Source: Pseudomonas chlororaphis subsp. chlororaphis (GTDB lineage: Bacteria > Pseudomonadota > Gammaproteobacteria > Pseudomonadales > Pseudomonadaceae). From it: DNA of 64,000 nt. Each line of letters opens with the position of its first letter. Position 1 is the first letter of the stretch. The DNA lies in contig NZ_CP027712.1 in assembly GCF_003945765.1 (NCBI RefSeq), forward strand, positions 5,580,001 to 5,644,000, read 5' to 3'. The position numbers were made by a program, and so were the translations under genes. The notes under the pieces are model-generated. The model did no database searches and was not told the DNA's origin. It was given only the letters and a program-made list of their open reading frames with translations. Shown here in pieces: positions 1 to 7,816 of this stretch.

Positions 1-964
1 TCGCCGCCTGCACCAGGAAGCGCGTGCACAGCGCCTTGTGGTAGGTGTTCATCGGCGCATCCTGTTGCGCCTGCAATTCGCCGGCGGTGCCGAGCAGCGC
101 CTGATGGGCGCCCTCCAGCTCGATGCACAGCAGGGCCAGTTGCGCGGGGTCGGCGAAGGGCTTTCTCAGCAACCGGTCGACCAGCGCCGAAGCCACGCCC
201 AGGTAGCTGCCGCCGACCATCAGCTGGAACCAGCTCAGGCCGTTGAGCGAGGTTTCCATGGCGGTGGCGGCCACTTCTTCGCTGTCGGCGCCGTCGGCCA
301 GCAGCATGCGCTCGCTGGGCACGAACACGCCGTTGAACACCAGTTCGTTGCTGTCGGTGGCACGTAGCACCGTGGCGTTCCAGAAGGGTTCGCGGGTGAT
401 CGTGCTGCCATCGGCAAAGACCACGGCAAAGCCCTGGCTGACGCTGCCGTCGTCCTGTTCACAGGCGACGCCGACCACGATCACGTCCATGTGGTGGCTC
501 ATGGTGCAGGGCTTCTTGCTGCCGTCGAGGACGAAACCGCCCTCCACCGGCCGCGCCTTGACGCTGCGGTTGAAGATCTCCGAGCCCGGCTTGCCCTCGG
601 CGAAGGCCGAGGCGATCAGCAACTGGTCCTGGGTGATGCCCCACAGCAGCTCTTCCGCCGCCGGGATCAGCCCGCCCAGTTGCACGATGGTGGCGATGGT
701 GTGGTGATGCATGGTCATCATCACCGCCAGGGACGGGCACAGCGAACCGATGGCGCGCAGGATCTCCACGGTTTCCTCCGGCGAGGCGCCGAGGCCGCCG
801 TAGGTCTCGGGGATGATCAGGCCGGCGGCGCGGTAGTCGCGAAACAACCCGCAGAGCACGGCCGGATCGGCTTGCTCCAGGGCCATCAGGCCGCGCTCCC
901 GGAGGGCGGCGAGCAGGCCCGGCAGGTACTTCTCGGTGGCGTTGCGGGCGTTGTGCATCGACAT
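1..964 (-). CDS. Acyl-CoA dehydrogenase family protein (3' end outside window)
   Basis: About 321 N-terminal residues are visible; the gene runs off the left edge. The protein has the helical N-terminal domain of the acyl-CoA dehydrogenase fold (IIPETYGGLGASPEE), followed by the beta domain (SAFAEGKPGSEIF, then VEGGFVLDGSKKPCTMSHH). The flavin-dependent family desaturates acyl thioesters. The catalytic Glu and C-terminal helices are not in view, so activity cannot be judged. I chose the ATG at 964 because AAAGGAG lies eight bases upstream; a second ATG is two codons further in. Only 28 bp separate it from the aminotransferase-reductase gene, so they are probably co-transcribed. By analogy with the dehydrogenase TamP of tambjamine biosynthesis, it may put a double bond into the ACP-bound chain; this is inference. 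Confidence 0.85.
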   Translation of the reverse strand, partial: MSMHNARNATEKYLPGLLAALRERGLMALEQADPAVLCGLFRDYRAAGLIIPETYGGLGASPEETVEILRAIGSLCPSLAVMMTMHHHTIATIVQLGGLIPAAEELLWGITQDQLLIASAFAEGKPGSEIFNRSVKARPVEGGFVLDGSKKPCTMSHHMDVIVVGVACEQDDGSVSQGFAVVFADGSTITREPFWNATVLRATDSNELVFNGVFVPSERMLLADGADSEEVAATAMETSLNGLSWFQLMVGGSYLGVASALVDRLLRKPFADPAQLALLCIELEGAHQALLGTAGELQAQQDAPMNTYHKALCTRFLVQAA

Positions 965-992
965 GGTGTGGACTCCTTTCTCGTTGTCAGGG

Positions 993-3605
993 TTAACCGG
1001 CTTTTTCGATCAACTGCTCCACCGCGGGGGTGAAACCGAAGGCTCGGGCCAGGTCGAAGATCGCTTCGGCATCCTCCAGTGGAGGACGCTTGCCGATGCT
1101 GTAGTCGCGCTGCAGGCCGGCCATGGTCAGGACCATGGTTTCGGCCAGGCAGCTGAAGGTCACGCCCGTGGGCAGACCGGTGAGGTTCTGCTGGCCGAAA
1201 CGCTGGCTGCGGTCGGGCAGATGGATCAGGCCGCCTTCGATCACCGTGACGTCCGGGCGCAGTGCCAGGGTGACGTGGCCGATGTCCGGCGGCTGCGCGC
1301 AGTCGCAGATGATCGCGTTCTGATGCAGCACCAGCGGATCGATAAAGGCCGAGCCATTGGAGGTCGCCGAGAGCACGGTTTCCAGGCGCGGCAGCCAGTG
1401 GCCCAGGTCCGCGGTGATCACCAGCGGCGGCTGCACCTGCGGCTTGCCCTGGGCCAGGGCGTCGACGCTGTCGAACAGCATGCGCAATTGCTCCTCGTCG
1501 CCAAGGTCGCGATCCAGCAGTTGCTCGACGCTGGCCAGGCTCGGCAGGAGCAGCACCAGGGTCTTGGCGATACCGCTGCTGTGGCCGCCCTGGATCTGCA
1601 GCAAGGCATCGCGATACAACTCGCCGGCCACCAGCCGCAGCTCGTCCATGGCGCCCCGATTGGCCCCATTGCCGAGCAATACCAGGTGCTCGCAGAAGCG
1701 CCCCAGGCGCAGGCTGGCCAGGCGACCCACCGAACCGTAGGCACCGATCACCCCGGTCAGGCGCTTGGCCAGCGGCGCGCCGCGGTTGGCGCAAGTGCTC
1801 AGCAGCGCATCGACACCGACCATGGCCGTCAGGCTGTTGCCGGTGGTGGTGTGGAACCGCTCATTGATGACATCCACGCCGGCACTGGAAATCACCGAGG
1901 TGTAGGCCCCCAGCCCGACGAAATCCACCTCCAGCTCGGCGACGCTGTCCAGGTAATTGGCCAGCAGCTTGCGCCGCTTGCCCAGGCTCAGGCGCATCAG
2001 GTCGCGCGGTTGCAGCAGGCTGCCGACCAGCCAGCCTTCGACGTAGTCGCCGGCATCGTTGTAGACCCGGCGGGCGTGATAGGACACCCCGGCGTCGAGG
2101 TCGGGCTTGGCCCATTCGGAGAAGTCGTCGAGCCAGCCCTGCATAAAGGTTTTTTCCGCCGCCGACAGCCCCAGGCCATCCACCACGCTGTCGCCGTTGA
2201 CGCTCTCGGCGGTGGTCGGGTGCAGCAGGAAGGCAAAGCGCCCCAGGCAACGCCCGCTGCTGCGTGGTTTGCCCGCTGCGATCCAGGGGCTCAGGGCCCC
2301 CCGTGGCCCGGCATAACCGTGGGCTTCGAGAATCAACCGGTGTTGCTGGTTATGCACCACCAGTTCCGCCACCGCCTTGAGGCCTTCGAGCAGCAGGTCG
2401 ATATCGGCGCGCTCGATGCACAGCGGCGGCTGGATGCGCAGCACGTTGCCTTCGGTGAGGGTCGGCAGGCAGTACACGCCATGCCGGCTTTTCAGGTAGC
2501 CGCAGACGATCGGCACCAGGGCGCCGAAAGCGCTGGCCAGGGACAGCGTATACAGGCGCTCGCCGCTCCAGCGGCGAAACTTCAGGCCGAGCATCAGGCC
2601 GCGGCCGTCGAGGCTGTGGAACACCTCGGGATAGTCCTGCACCAGCCGCGACAGCCCGGCGTACAGGTAGGCGCCCTGCTCCGCCGCATGCTTGAGCTGG
2701 GCGCCGTCGTTGGCGGTGAGCTGATCGAGCACGGCCAGGCCGATGGCGGCGCTGAAGCCGTTGACGGCGAAGGTGGAGCTGTGGTGCCGGTCGAAATCGC
2801 GGCTCCAGCACTGCTCGCCGTAGATGCACGCGCCGATGGCCGCGACGCCGCCGCCCAAGGCCTTGGCCAACAGCACCACGTCCGGTTCCAGACCGTGGGC
2901 GGTGGCGGCAAACAGCTCGCCGGTGCGGCCCAGGCCCGTCTGGATCTCGTCGAGCACGAACAGGGTGCCGTATTGGCGACAGAGGTTCTGCGCCGCCAGC
3001 AGGTAGCCTGGCGGTGGGGTGATCATGCCCGCCTCGCCTTGCACCGCCTCGACGAAAAAGGCTGCGGCGCGTCGGGTTTTCAGCAGCTCCTCGAGGGCCT
3101 CCAGGTCGCCATAGGGCAAATGGCTGAAACCATCGGCGCGGATCTGGAACGGCTCGCGGTAAGTGGCCTTGCCGGTGACCCCGACCGCGCCCTGGGTCTT
3201 GCCGTGAAAACCGGTCAGGGTGCCGATCACCAGTTCGCGCTGGGTCGCGGCGCGGCACAGCTTGATCGCCGCTTCGACGGTCTCCGCGCCGCTGGTGGTA
3301 AAGGTCACCTTCGAGTGGGTGCCGGGCGCCAGCTCGATCAGGCGCCGCGCCAGTTCTTCGGCGCCGGGGTTGATCAGCGGCTGGACCAGCGAGGCCTGGC
3401 CGCTGGCGAGAAAGGTGTGGATCGCCTCGGTAATAGGTGCCGCGCCATAACCGAAGGGCACCGCGCCGAACTGGCCGACGAAATCGATCAGGGTCTGGCC
3501 GCTGGCGGTTTCGATGCGGGTGCCCTGGGCGCGCACCACGGTCTCGTTGAGGCCGACGAATTCCAGCAGTTCCTGGCGGGTGATATTGAGCAATGAATCA
3601 GCCAT
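993..3605 (-). CDS. Class III aminotransferase fused to acyl-ACP-reductase-like domain (TamH-like)
   Basis: An 870-residue two-domain enzyme. Residues about 1-430 are a class III PLP aminotransferase, with DEIQTGLGRTG from residue 219 and the Schiff-base Lys248 in LLAKALGGG. Residues about 550-870 resemble the cyanobacterial acyl-ACP reductase that makes fatty aldehydes: VGLGAYTSVI, HTTTGNSLTA near 585, a nucleotide-binding loop GAYGSVG at 621-627, VIEGGLIH, and TFSCLAET, whose Cys819 aligns with the catalytic Cys of that family from memory. The expected chemistry is reduction of acyl-ACP to aldehyde and transamination to amine in one polypeptide, as proposed for TamH of tambjamine synthesis. 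The ATG at 3605 follows GGGGGAGG and overlaps the ACP stop by 8 bp; an in-frame start eight codons upstream lacks this support. Domain calls are strong; the product is inferred. Confidence 0.85.
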   Translation of the reverse strand: MADSLLNITRQELLEFVGLNETVVRAQGTRIETASGQTLIDFVGQFGAVPFGYGAAPITEAIHTFLASGQASLVQPLINPGAEELARRLIELAPGTHSKVTFTTSGAETVEAAIKLCRAATQRELVIGTLTGFHGKTQGAVGVTGKATYREPFQIRADGFSHLPYGDLEALEELLKTRRAAAFFVEAVQGEAGMITPPPGYLLAAQNLCRQYGTLFVLDEIQTGLGRTGELFAATAHGLEPDVVLLAKALGGGVAAIGACIYGEQCWSRDFDRHHSSTFAVNGFSAAIGLAVLDQLTANDGAQLKHAAEQGAYLYAGLSRLVQDYPEVFHSLDGRGLMLGLKFRRWSGERLYTLSLASAFGALVPIVCGYLKSRHGVYCLPTLTEGNVLRIQPPLCIERADIDLLLEGLKAVAELVVHNQQHRLILEAHGYAGPRGALSPWIAAGKPRSSGRCLGRFAFLLHPTTAESVNGDSVVDGLGLSAAEKTFMQGWLDDFSEWAKPDLDAGVSYHARRVYNDAGDYVEGWLVGSLLQPRDLMRLSLGKRRKLLANYLDSVAELEVDFVGLGAYTSVISSAGVDVINERFHTTTGNSLTAMVGVDALLSTCANRGAPLAKRLTGVIGAYGSVGRLASLRLGRFCEHLVLLGNGANRGAMDELRLVAGELYRDALLQIQGGHSSGIAKTLVLLLPSLASVEQLLDRDLGDEEQLRMLFDSVDALAQGKPQVQPPLVITADLGHWLPRLETVLSATSNGSAFIDPLVLHQNAIICDCAQPPDIGHVTLALRPDVTVIEGGLIHLPDRSQRFGQQNLTGLPTGVTFSCLAETMVLTMAGLQRDYSIGKRPPLEDAEAIFDLARAFGFTPAVEQLIEKAG

Positions 3606-3876
3606 GACTGACCTCCCCCACCACGCCAAGCGCGCCCTGGTTGATGACGCCGTACAGGTGCTGGCTGACCTTGCTCACGGTGTCGTGCAGGTAGGCCAGC
3701 TCAGGGTCCAGGGAGATGCCGAAACGGTCCTCGAACTCGGCGGACAGGCCGACGATCAGCACCGAGTCGACGCCCATCTCGTGGAACGAGCGCTCGACGT
3801 CCAGCGACCCGGAATCGACCTCCAGCAGGCTGGCCAGGGTTTCGGTCACGGCAAAGGTTATTTCGTCTATGTGCAC
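3598..3876 (-). CDS. Stand-alone acyl carrier protein
   Basis: A 92-residue acidic helical protein with the carrier motif MGVDSV; Ser38 is the expected 4'-phosphopantetheine attachment site. I chose a GTG start at 3876 because GGGAGG lies five bases upstream and the size then matches free-standing ACPs. A longer reading to an ATG at 3972 would add 32 residues unlike an ACP. The 3' end overlaps the aminotransferase-reductase start by 8 bp, so the two are translationally coupled. It is the likely acceptor for the fatty acyl group activated by the ligase at 5629-7470 and the substrate carrier for the reductase domain. Confidence 0.85.
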   Translation of the reverse strand: MHIDEITFAVTETLASLLEVDSGSLDVERSFHEMGVDSVLIVGLSAEFEDRFGISLDPELAYLHDTVSKVSQHLYGVINQGALGVVGEVSHG

Positions 3877-4060
3877 AGTCGCCTCCCAGCGTATTTCGCT
3901 TCCTTTGCATGGCCGTTGGCCCGCGCCAACCGCGTGGTGAAACCAGCGGATCAACGCTTGGGCAGGCGTCATGATGCAAACGCGTGTTGAGTGTGGATAA
4001 CCCGACGGAGCAGGCTATTTGCTACACCCCGATGCTCGGCGTCATGCCGGTTCAGCTCAA

Positions 4061-4076
4061 TACTCCGTAAGGAGTA
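4061..4076. promoter_or_regulatory. Candidate LuxR-type operator, site 1
   Basis: TACTCCGTAAGGAGTA is an inverted repeat with perfect 6-bp arms around a 4-bp centre. It lies 184 bp upstream of the ACP start. On the minus strand it is followed 23 bases later by GAGCAT, a poor match to a -10 element. A closely related 16-mer lies upstream of the ligase gene (7582-7597), where 23 bases then precede GAGGAT. The size and symmetry suit a dimeric LuxR-type regulator, and one is encoded between the two sites. Binding is inferred. Confidence 0.5.
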
Positions 4077-4083
4077 GCGAGCC

Positions 4084-4195
4084 CTGTAGCCGCTGCCGCA
4101 GGCTGCGATAGGACCGAAGGTCCTCCAGCGGTTTCAAAATCCCTGCGCCTGCTGCGCAGTCGATCGCAGCCTCACAGGCTCGGCAGTGGCTACAA
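4084..4195. repeat. REPIN-like inverted pair
   Basis: The left arm starts CTGTAGCCGCTGCCGCAGGC and the right arm ends with a degenerate reverse complement (ATCGCAGCCT ... GGCAGTGGCTACAAG). Similar arms recur in this window at 22513, 25579, 27246 and 28725. They fit the REP/REPIN family abundant between pseudomonad genes. Confidence 0.75.
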
Positions 4196-4275
4196 GATTT
4201 AGCGCCGACCGGTAGGTCGCGCCCGGCTTTTGATCTTGATCTACCCGCCCCATCGGGAGGCCGAGTGGAGGTGTT

Positions 4276-4480
4276 CATCAGGGGACAGGCGCGCAGCGCC
4301 CCTCGACGCAGTCGAGGACATCGTATGGAGGTCGAAGCGAAGCCGACCGGAGTCGATGCCCCCTGATGGACGCCGGAGCGAGGGAACCTGAGCGCAGCGA
4401 AGGCCGTACGCAGGGGCAAGCGTTTTTTGGTTACTTTTTTTGGCGTTTGAAAAAAAGTGACCCGCCGTAAGGGCGGAACC
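4276..4480. repeat. Structured intergenic element with two hairpins
   Basis: The first inverted repeat pairs CATCAGGGG (4276-4284) with CCCCTGATG (4360-4368) around a GC-rich centre. The second pairs GGTTACTTTTTTT (4429-4441) with AAAAAAAGTGACC (4450-4462), 12 of 13 positions matching, followed by a small CCGCC/GGGCGG hairpin. No open frame is credible. I recall similar segments between many P. fluorescens-group genes, so a multicopy element is more likely than a locus-specific RNA. Confidence 0.55.
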
Positions 4481-4547
4481 ATAAGTGGCCGTGACCGCAG
4501 AAACGGATATGTACTCCGTCCAACATCACCAGTGACATCACCACCGC

Positions 4548-4577
4548 TATCGCGGGCAAGCCTCGCTCCTACAGAAG
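4548..4577. repeat. Short repeat (CGCGGGCAAGCCTCGCTCCTAC family)
   Basis: The core CGCGGGCAAGCCTCGCTCCT is identical to the copy at 39250-39278, and a diverged inverted pair of the same type occurs at 35651-35745. This is a pseudomonad intergenic repeat family distinct from the CTGTAGCCGC family. Confidence 0.7.
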
Positions 4578-4762
4578 CCTCCCCCTGCCGCCAGCCAAGA
4601 ATGGATATGTACACCATCCAAAAAATGCAGCCCCCAAACGGACACCATCACGGCCAATCAAGCGTCGACCGGCCGCTCCTACAGAGGCGCAGGCGACGCC
4701 GAAGCACTGACCCCCGTCAGCACTGTGTAAGGGTTACCGGATGAAAGACAGGCAGGCAGCAC

Positions 4763-5632
4763 TCACTCGTCGCAGAACAACGCCGCGATCTGCGCCCGAC
4801 TCGACGCCTGGAGTTTGGAGAAGATGTTCTGCAGATGGGTTTTCACGGTCTTGTCGCTGATGCCGAGGATCTGGCCAATCTCCCAGTTGGTCTTGCCTCG
4901 GGCCACCCAGCGCGAAATCTCCGCTTCGCGGCTGGACAGGATGGACAACAGTTGATGGTTCGGCCCCGGGTTGTGGCGCAACAGTTTGCTACCCAGCGCC
5001 CGGTTCAGGGCGATGTGCAGGTACGGGGCGAAGACCATCATGCGCATTTTGCTTTCGTGGGCCACTGTGGCCGAGATGTTGTGAAAGAAGTAGCCGGTGA
5101 AGGTGTTGCGGTGCAATCCGGGCAGCAGGGTCCAGCCCAGGTTGCGTATGCCGTGTTCGCGAAAGATCTTCGCCCACACCTGGTCCGGCGAGTTGCCCAG
5201 CCGCTCCAGGGTGGTGAACTTGGGGCGCCCGCAGTGCTCGATGGGGTCGATGCCCAGCGGCGGAATCATGCCGTCGCGACCGACGATAGCCTTGATCAGG
5301 TCATCGGAGACGCTGTCCGGATGAATCAGGTGCGAAAAGAACACCCGGTGCGCGCGGACCCTGCCGCTGGCGAACACAAAGTTCTCGCACGGCAGGATCT
5401 GCGGCAGCGCCAACTGGGTCTGCTGCGTCAGCTCGGCGATGCTGCGCGCCGAGGTGATGCAGTTGAGCACGCTGGTCAGTTGCAGCCGTTGCTGGCTGTC
5501 GGTGGGCGGCAACGACAGCACCGACCGCGGGCGGCTGGCCAGTTCCAGCCGCGGTTCGCAGAAGGCCGGCTGGGCAAACAGCAGCGCCGCGGGCTTGGGC
5601 GCATGCACCGGGCCGATCGATAGACTGGTCAT
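4763..5632 (-). CDS. LuxR-family transcriptional regulator
   Basis: A 289-residue protein whose last ~60 residues are a LuxR/GerE helix-turn-helix (LSSREAEISRWVARG, then TNWEIGQILGISDKTVK). The N-terminal ~200 residues did not show the usual Trp/Tyr/Asp pattern of AHL-binding domains. The whole looks more like EpsA-type regulators near exopolysaccharide and secondary-metabolite loci, so the signal, if any, is unknown. The start codon overlaps the ligase stop as ATGA at 5629-5632, so the regulator is translated with a pathway enzyme. Two similar palindromes flank this regulator-ligase unit (4061-4076 and 7582-7597), making it the prime candidate for pathway activation and autoregulation (inference). 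Confidence 0.85.
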   Translation of the reverse strand: MTSLSIGPVHAPKPAALLFAQPAFCEPRLELASRPRSVLSLPPTDSQQRLQLTSVLNCITSARSIAELTQQTQLALPQILPCENFVFASGRVRAHRVFFSHLIHPDSVSDDLIKAIVGRDGMIPPLGIDPIEHCGRPKFTTLERLGNSPDQVWAKIFREHGIRNLGWTLLPGLHRNTFTGYFFHNISATVAHESKMRMMVFAPYLHIALNRALGSKLLRHNPGPNHQLLSILSSREAEISRWVARGKTNWEIGQILGISDKTVKTHLQNIFSKLQASSRAQIAALFCDE

Positions 5633-7470
5633 GCTTCCACGACCTGGCTGTCGACGGTGATGTCACGCAATACCCGGCCGTTGCTCTCCACCGCGATCAC
5701 CGACTTGTCCAGCGGGTGGGCTTCGGCCGGCGCGGCGCTATCGAGTGCCGCCAGCCAGGGAGCGAACTGCTTGCGGCACTCCTGGCGCTTGATCTTGCCG
5801 CTGGAGGTACGCGGCAACGACCCGCCGAACACCAGCAACAGCACCGGCCGCGCCAGTTGGTGCTGTTGCCACAGCCGCGCTTTCAAGTCGCTGAACAACT
5901 GTGGCAGGTCGAGACTGCGCAAGGCACGCCGCTCGATTTCCTGGGCGATCACCACCTGCTCGCTGTCGCCGGTCTCGATGCTGAAGGCCGCGGTGCCGTC
6001 CGGGCGAAAGCTGTCATGGGTGCGCAGCACGGTGTTCTCGATATCGCCAGGGTGATGGTTGACGCCATTGACGATGATCAGGTCCTTGAGCCGCCCGGTG
6101 ACGAACAGCTCGCCGTCGAGCAGGAAGCCCAGGTCGCCGGTGCGAAAGTAGCGCGACCAGCCGAGCGCCGGCGGCGCCGGGCGAAAGGCCGCGGCGGTGC
6201 TCTCCGGGCGCTGCCAGTAACCGCTGGCGACGCTGTCGCCGAGGATGCAGATCTCCCCGACCCGCCCGTCCTCCAGCGGCTGCTCGGTGTGCGGGTCGCA
6301 GATGAACGGGCCCTGCCCGGGAATGCCGCGACCGCTGCTGACCAGGGTGCGCAGGCGCAACTCGGCGTCGCTGCCCGGGCCTTCATGCAGGCGTGCCACA
6401 TTGTCCTCCAGCAAGCCGGCATGGAACTGGCGGATCACCGGCTCGCGCTTGCTGCCGCCGGCGCTGACCATCAGCGTGCCTTCGGCCAGCCCGTAGCAGG
6501 GAAAGGCCGAGGTACTGGCAAAACCGGCGCGGGCGAAACGCTCATGAAAGGCGGCAATGGTCTGCGCCCGCACATGCTCGGCGCCGTTGAACGCCACCTC
6601 CCAGCTGCTCAGGTCGAGGCCCGCCAGCTCTTCGTCCTTGATCTTGCGCAGGCACAATTCATAGGCGAAGTTCGGCCCGCCGCTGACGGTGCCGCGGTAG
6701 GTGCTGATGGCCTGCAACCAGCGCAGCGGCCGTTGCAGGAAGTGGATCGGCGCCAGCAGGGTCGAGCCGAAGCCGACGAACAAGGATTGCAGGATGCCGC
6801 CGATCAGACCCATGTCGTGATACGGCGGCAGCCAGCTGACCAGGTGGCTGTCCTTGTGGGTCAAAAAAACGCGGCTGATGCTGCGCGAATTGTGAATCAG
6901 GTTGCCGTGGGTCACCGCCACTCCTTTGGGAATCCCGGTGGAGCCGGAGGTGTATTGCAAAAAGGCGATATCGTCCCGGGTTACCGGGACGGCCCGCCAC
7001 TCGCTGGCCAGGGCCAGGTCGAGACTCGCCATGTCCAGCACCCGCGGACTCTGCGCCTGCCCCAGCCGGGCGAGGATGGTCGGGACATCCTCGCCACTGG
7101 CCAGTGCCGCCGTCGGCTGGCAGTCGTCGATGATGCCGTCCAGCCGGTCCAGGGTCTTGGTCGCCCCCGGCGGGTAGGCCGGCACCGCCACCAGCCCGGC
7201 ATACAGACAGCCCATGAAGGCGATCACATAGTCCAGGCCTGGCTTGAGCAGGATCAGCACCCTGTCCCCCGCCTGGCAATGCCCCTGCAACCGGGCCGCC
7301 GCCGCTCGGGCCGCGCGGTCCAGTTCAGAGAAGGTGATCAGGGTTTCTTCGTCTCGCCCGTTGTGCAGAAAACGATAGGCCAATCGGTCCGGGATCGTAT
7401 GGGCGTGAAGCTGCAGACATTCCGAAAAATTCGCATACGGAACGTCGCTATCGTGGTCGTTCGTAGTCAT
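5629..7470 (-). CDS. Fatty acyl-AMP ligase (acyl-ACP synthetase type)
   Basis: A 613-residue ANL-superfamily adenylating enzyme without a fused carrier domain. It has the nucleotide loop YTSGSTGIPKG at 173-183, SWLPPYHDMGLIGG typical of fatty acyl-AMP ligases and acyl-ACP synthetases, FPCYGLAEGTLMV, and the C-terminal RTSSGKIKR with the catalytic-type Lys. These enzymes adenylate a fatty acid and pass it to ACP rather than CoA. The ACP at 3598-3876 is the obvious partner. Upstream, the palindrome at 7582-7597 would leave a leader of roughly 75 nt. The ribosome-binding site is weak. Chain length cannot be read from the sequence. Confidence 0.88.
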   Translation of the reverse strand: MTTNDHDSDVPYANFSECLQLHAHTIPDRLAYRFLHNGRDEETLITFSELDRAARAAAARLQGHCQAGDRVLILLKPGLDYVIAFMGCLYAGLVAVPAYPPGATKTLDRLDGIIDDCQPTAALASGEDVPTILARLGQAQSPRVLDMASLDLALASEWRAVPVTRDDIAFLQYTSGSTGIPKGVAVTHGNLIHNSRSISRVFLTHKDSHLVSWLPPYHDMGLIGGILQSLFVGFGSTLLAPIHFLQRPLRWLQAISTYRGTVSGGPNFAYELCLRKIKDEELAGLDLSSWEVAFNGAEHVRAQTIAAFHERFARAGFASTSAFPCYGLAEGTLMVSAGGSKREPVIRQFHAGLLEDNVARLHEGPGSDAELRLRTLVSSGRGIPGQGPFICDPHTEQPLEDGRVGEICILGDSVASGYWQRPESTAAAFRPAPPALGWSRYFRTGDLGFLLDGELFVTGRLKDLIIVNGVNHHPGDIENTVLRTHDSFRPDGTAAFSIETGDSEQVVIAQEIERRALRSLDLPQLFSDLKARLWQQHQLARPVLLLVFGGSLPRTSSGKIKRQECRKQFAPWLAALDSAAPAEAHPLDKSVIAVESNGRVLRDITVDSQVVEA

Positions 7471-7816
7471 TATTTTGTGTCCAGGCAGCCGTACTTAGCC
7501 ATCTCCCGCAAGGCCCGAAATCTGCGGCCTTGCGCATCCATTACGCTTGATCATCCTCTGGGAGCGCGCAGTCGAAGTTAATACTCCGAACGGCGTATAC
7601 CCGCAATTTCCGCCCCCGGCGCATATTCGCCTCACAGCTCGATGCATGCATGGCTTTTTGCCATATCACTTGCAGTCATCAGCTTTTTTCAAGGGTGTGA
7701 AGCCGATATCCAGGCCCGTGCAAGCCGGGCCTGTGCAACCGGCCATGCCATCAAACCCAGGCCGGAGCGGGAGCGCCCCGGTATCGCCAGCAGCGTGCGC
7801 AGCACGGGAGAACAGG
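7471..7816. promoter_or_regulatory. Divergent promoter region, ligase / amidase
   Basis: These 346 bp separate the minus-strand ligase from the plus-strand amidase. The palindrome at 7582-7597 is the clearest landmark. No strong sigma-70 promoter is visible in either direction, consistent with a need for an activator. A longer amidase reading frame crosses this region, but the good Shine-Dalgarno sequence only occurs just before 7817. Confidence 0.6.
7582..7597. promoter_or_regulatory. Candidate LuxR-type operator, site 2
   Basis: TACTCCGAACGGCGTA matches the site at 4061-4076 (TACTCCGTAAGGAGTA) at 13 of 16 positions and keeps the inverted symmetry except for one base in the right arm. It sits between the divergent ligase and amidase genes, so one bound dimer could control both directions. 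Confidence 0.5.

Larger units (their letters stand above)
3877..4762. other. Long intergenic region with repeats and candidate promoter
   Basis: No convincing gene lies in these 886 bases. Starting from the ACP side, they hold a candidate promoter region, the palindrome at 4061-4076, a REPIN-like pair of arms (4084-4195), a structured repeat (4276-4480), a related pair GGATATGTACTCCGTCCAA / GGATATGTACACCATCCAA near 4504 and 4603, and short copies of a second repeat ending CTCCTAC. The block separates the ACP-reductase-dehydrogenase genes from luxR and the ligase. The two halves of the minus-strand locus are therefore probably transcribed separately. Confidence 0.7.

Noticed and set aside
936..3596. 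An 886-residue open frame on the plus strand, antisense to the aminotransferase-reductase gene
   Set aside because: It has His/Gln/Ala-rich low-complexity content typical of antisense frames in high-GC DNA, shows no domain, and lies opposite a gene with clear motifs.
4057..4617. A 186-residue open frame in the repeat-rich gap before luxR
   Set aside because: It covers a REPIN and the structured repeat, so its sequence is that of repeats rather than of a protein.
5716..7581. A 621-residue open frame antisense to the acyl-AMP ligase
   Set aside because: This is a codon-bias shadow of the ligase; it has no start signal and no domain.
7547..7816. Longer amidase start giving a 579-residue protein
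   Set aside because: The extra residues do not resemble the amidase family, and the good ribosome-binding site is directly before 7817.
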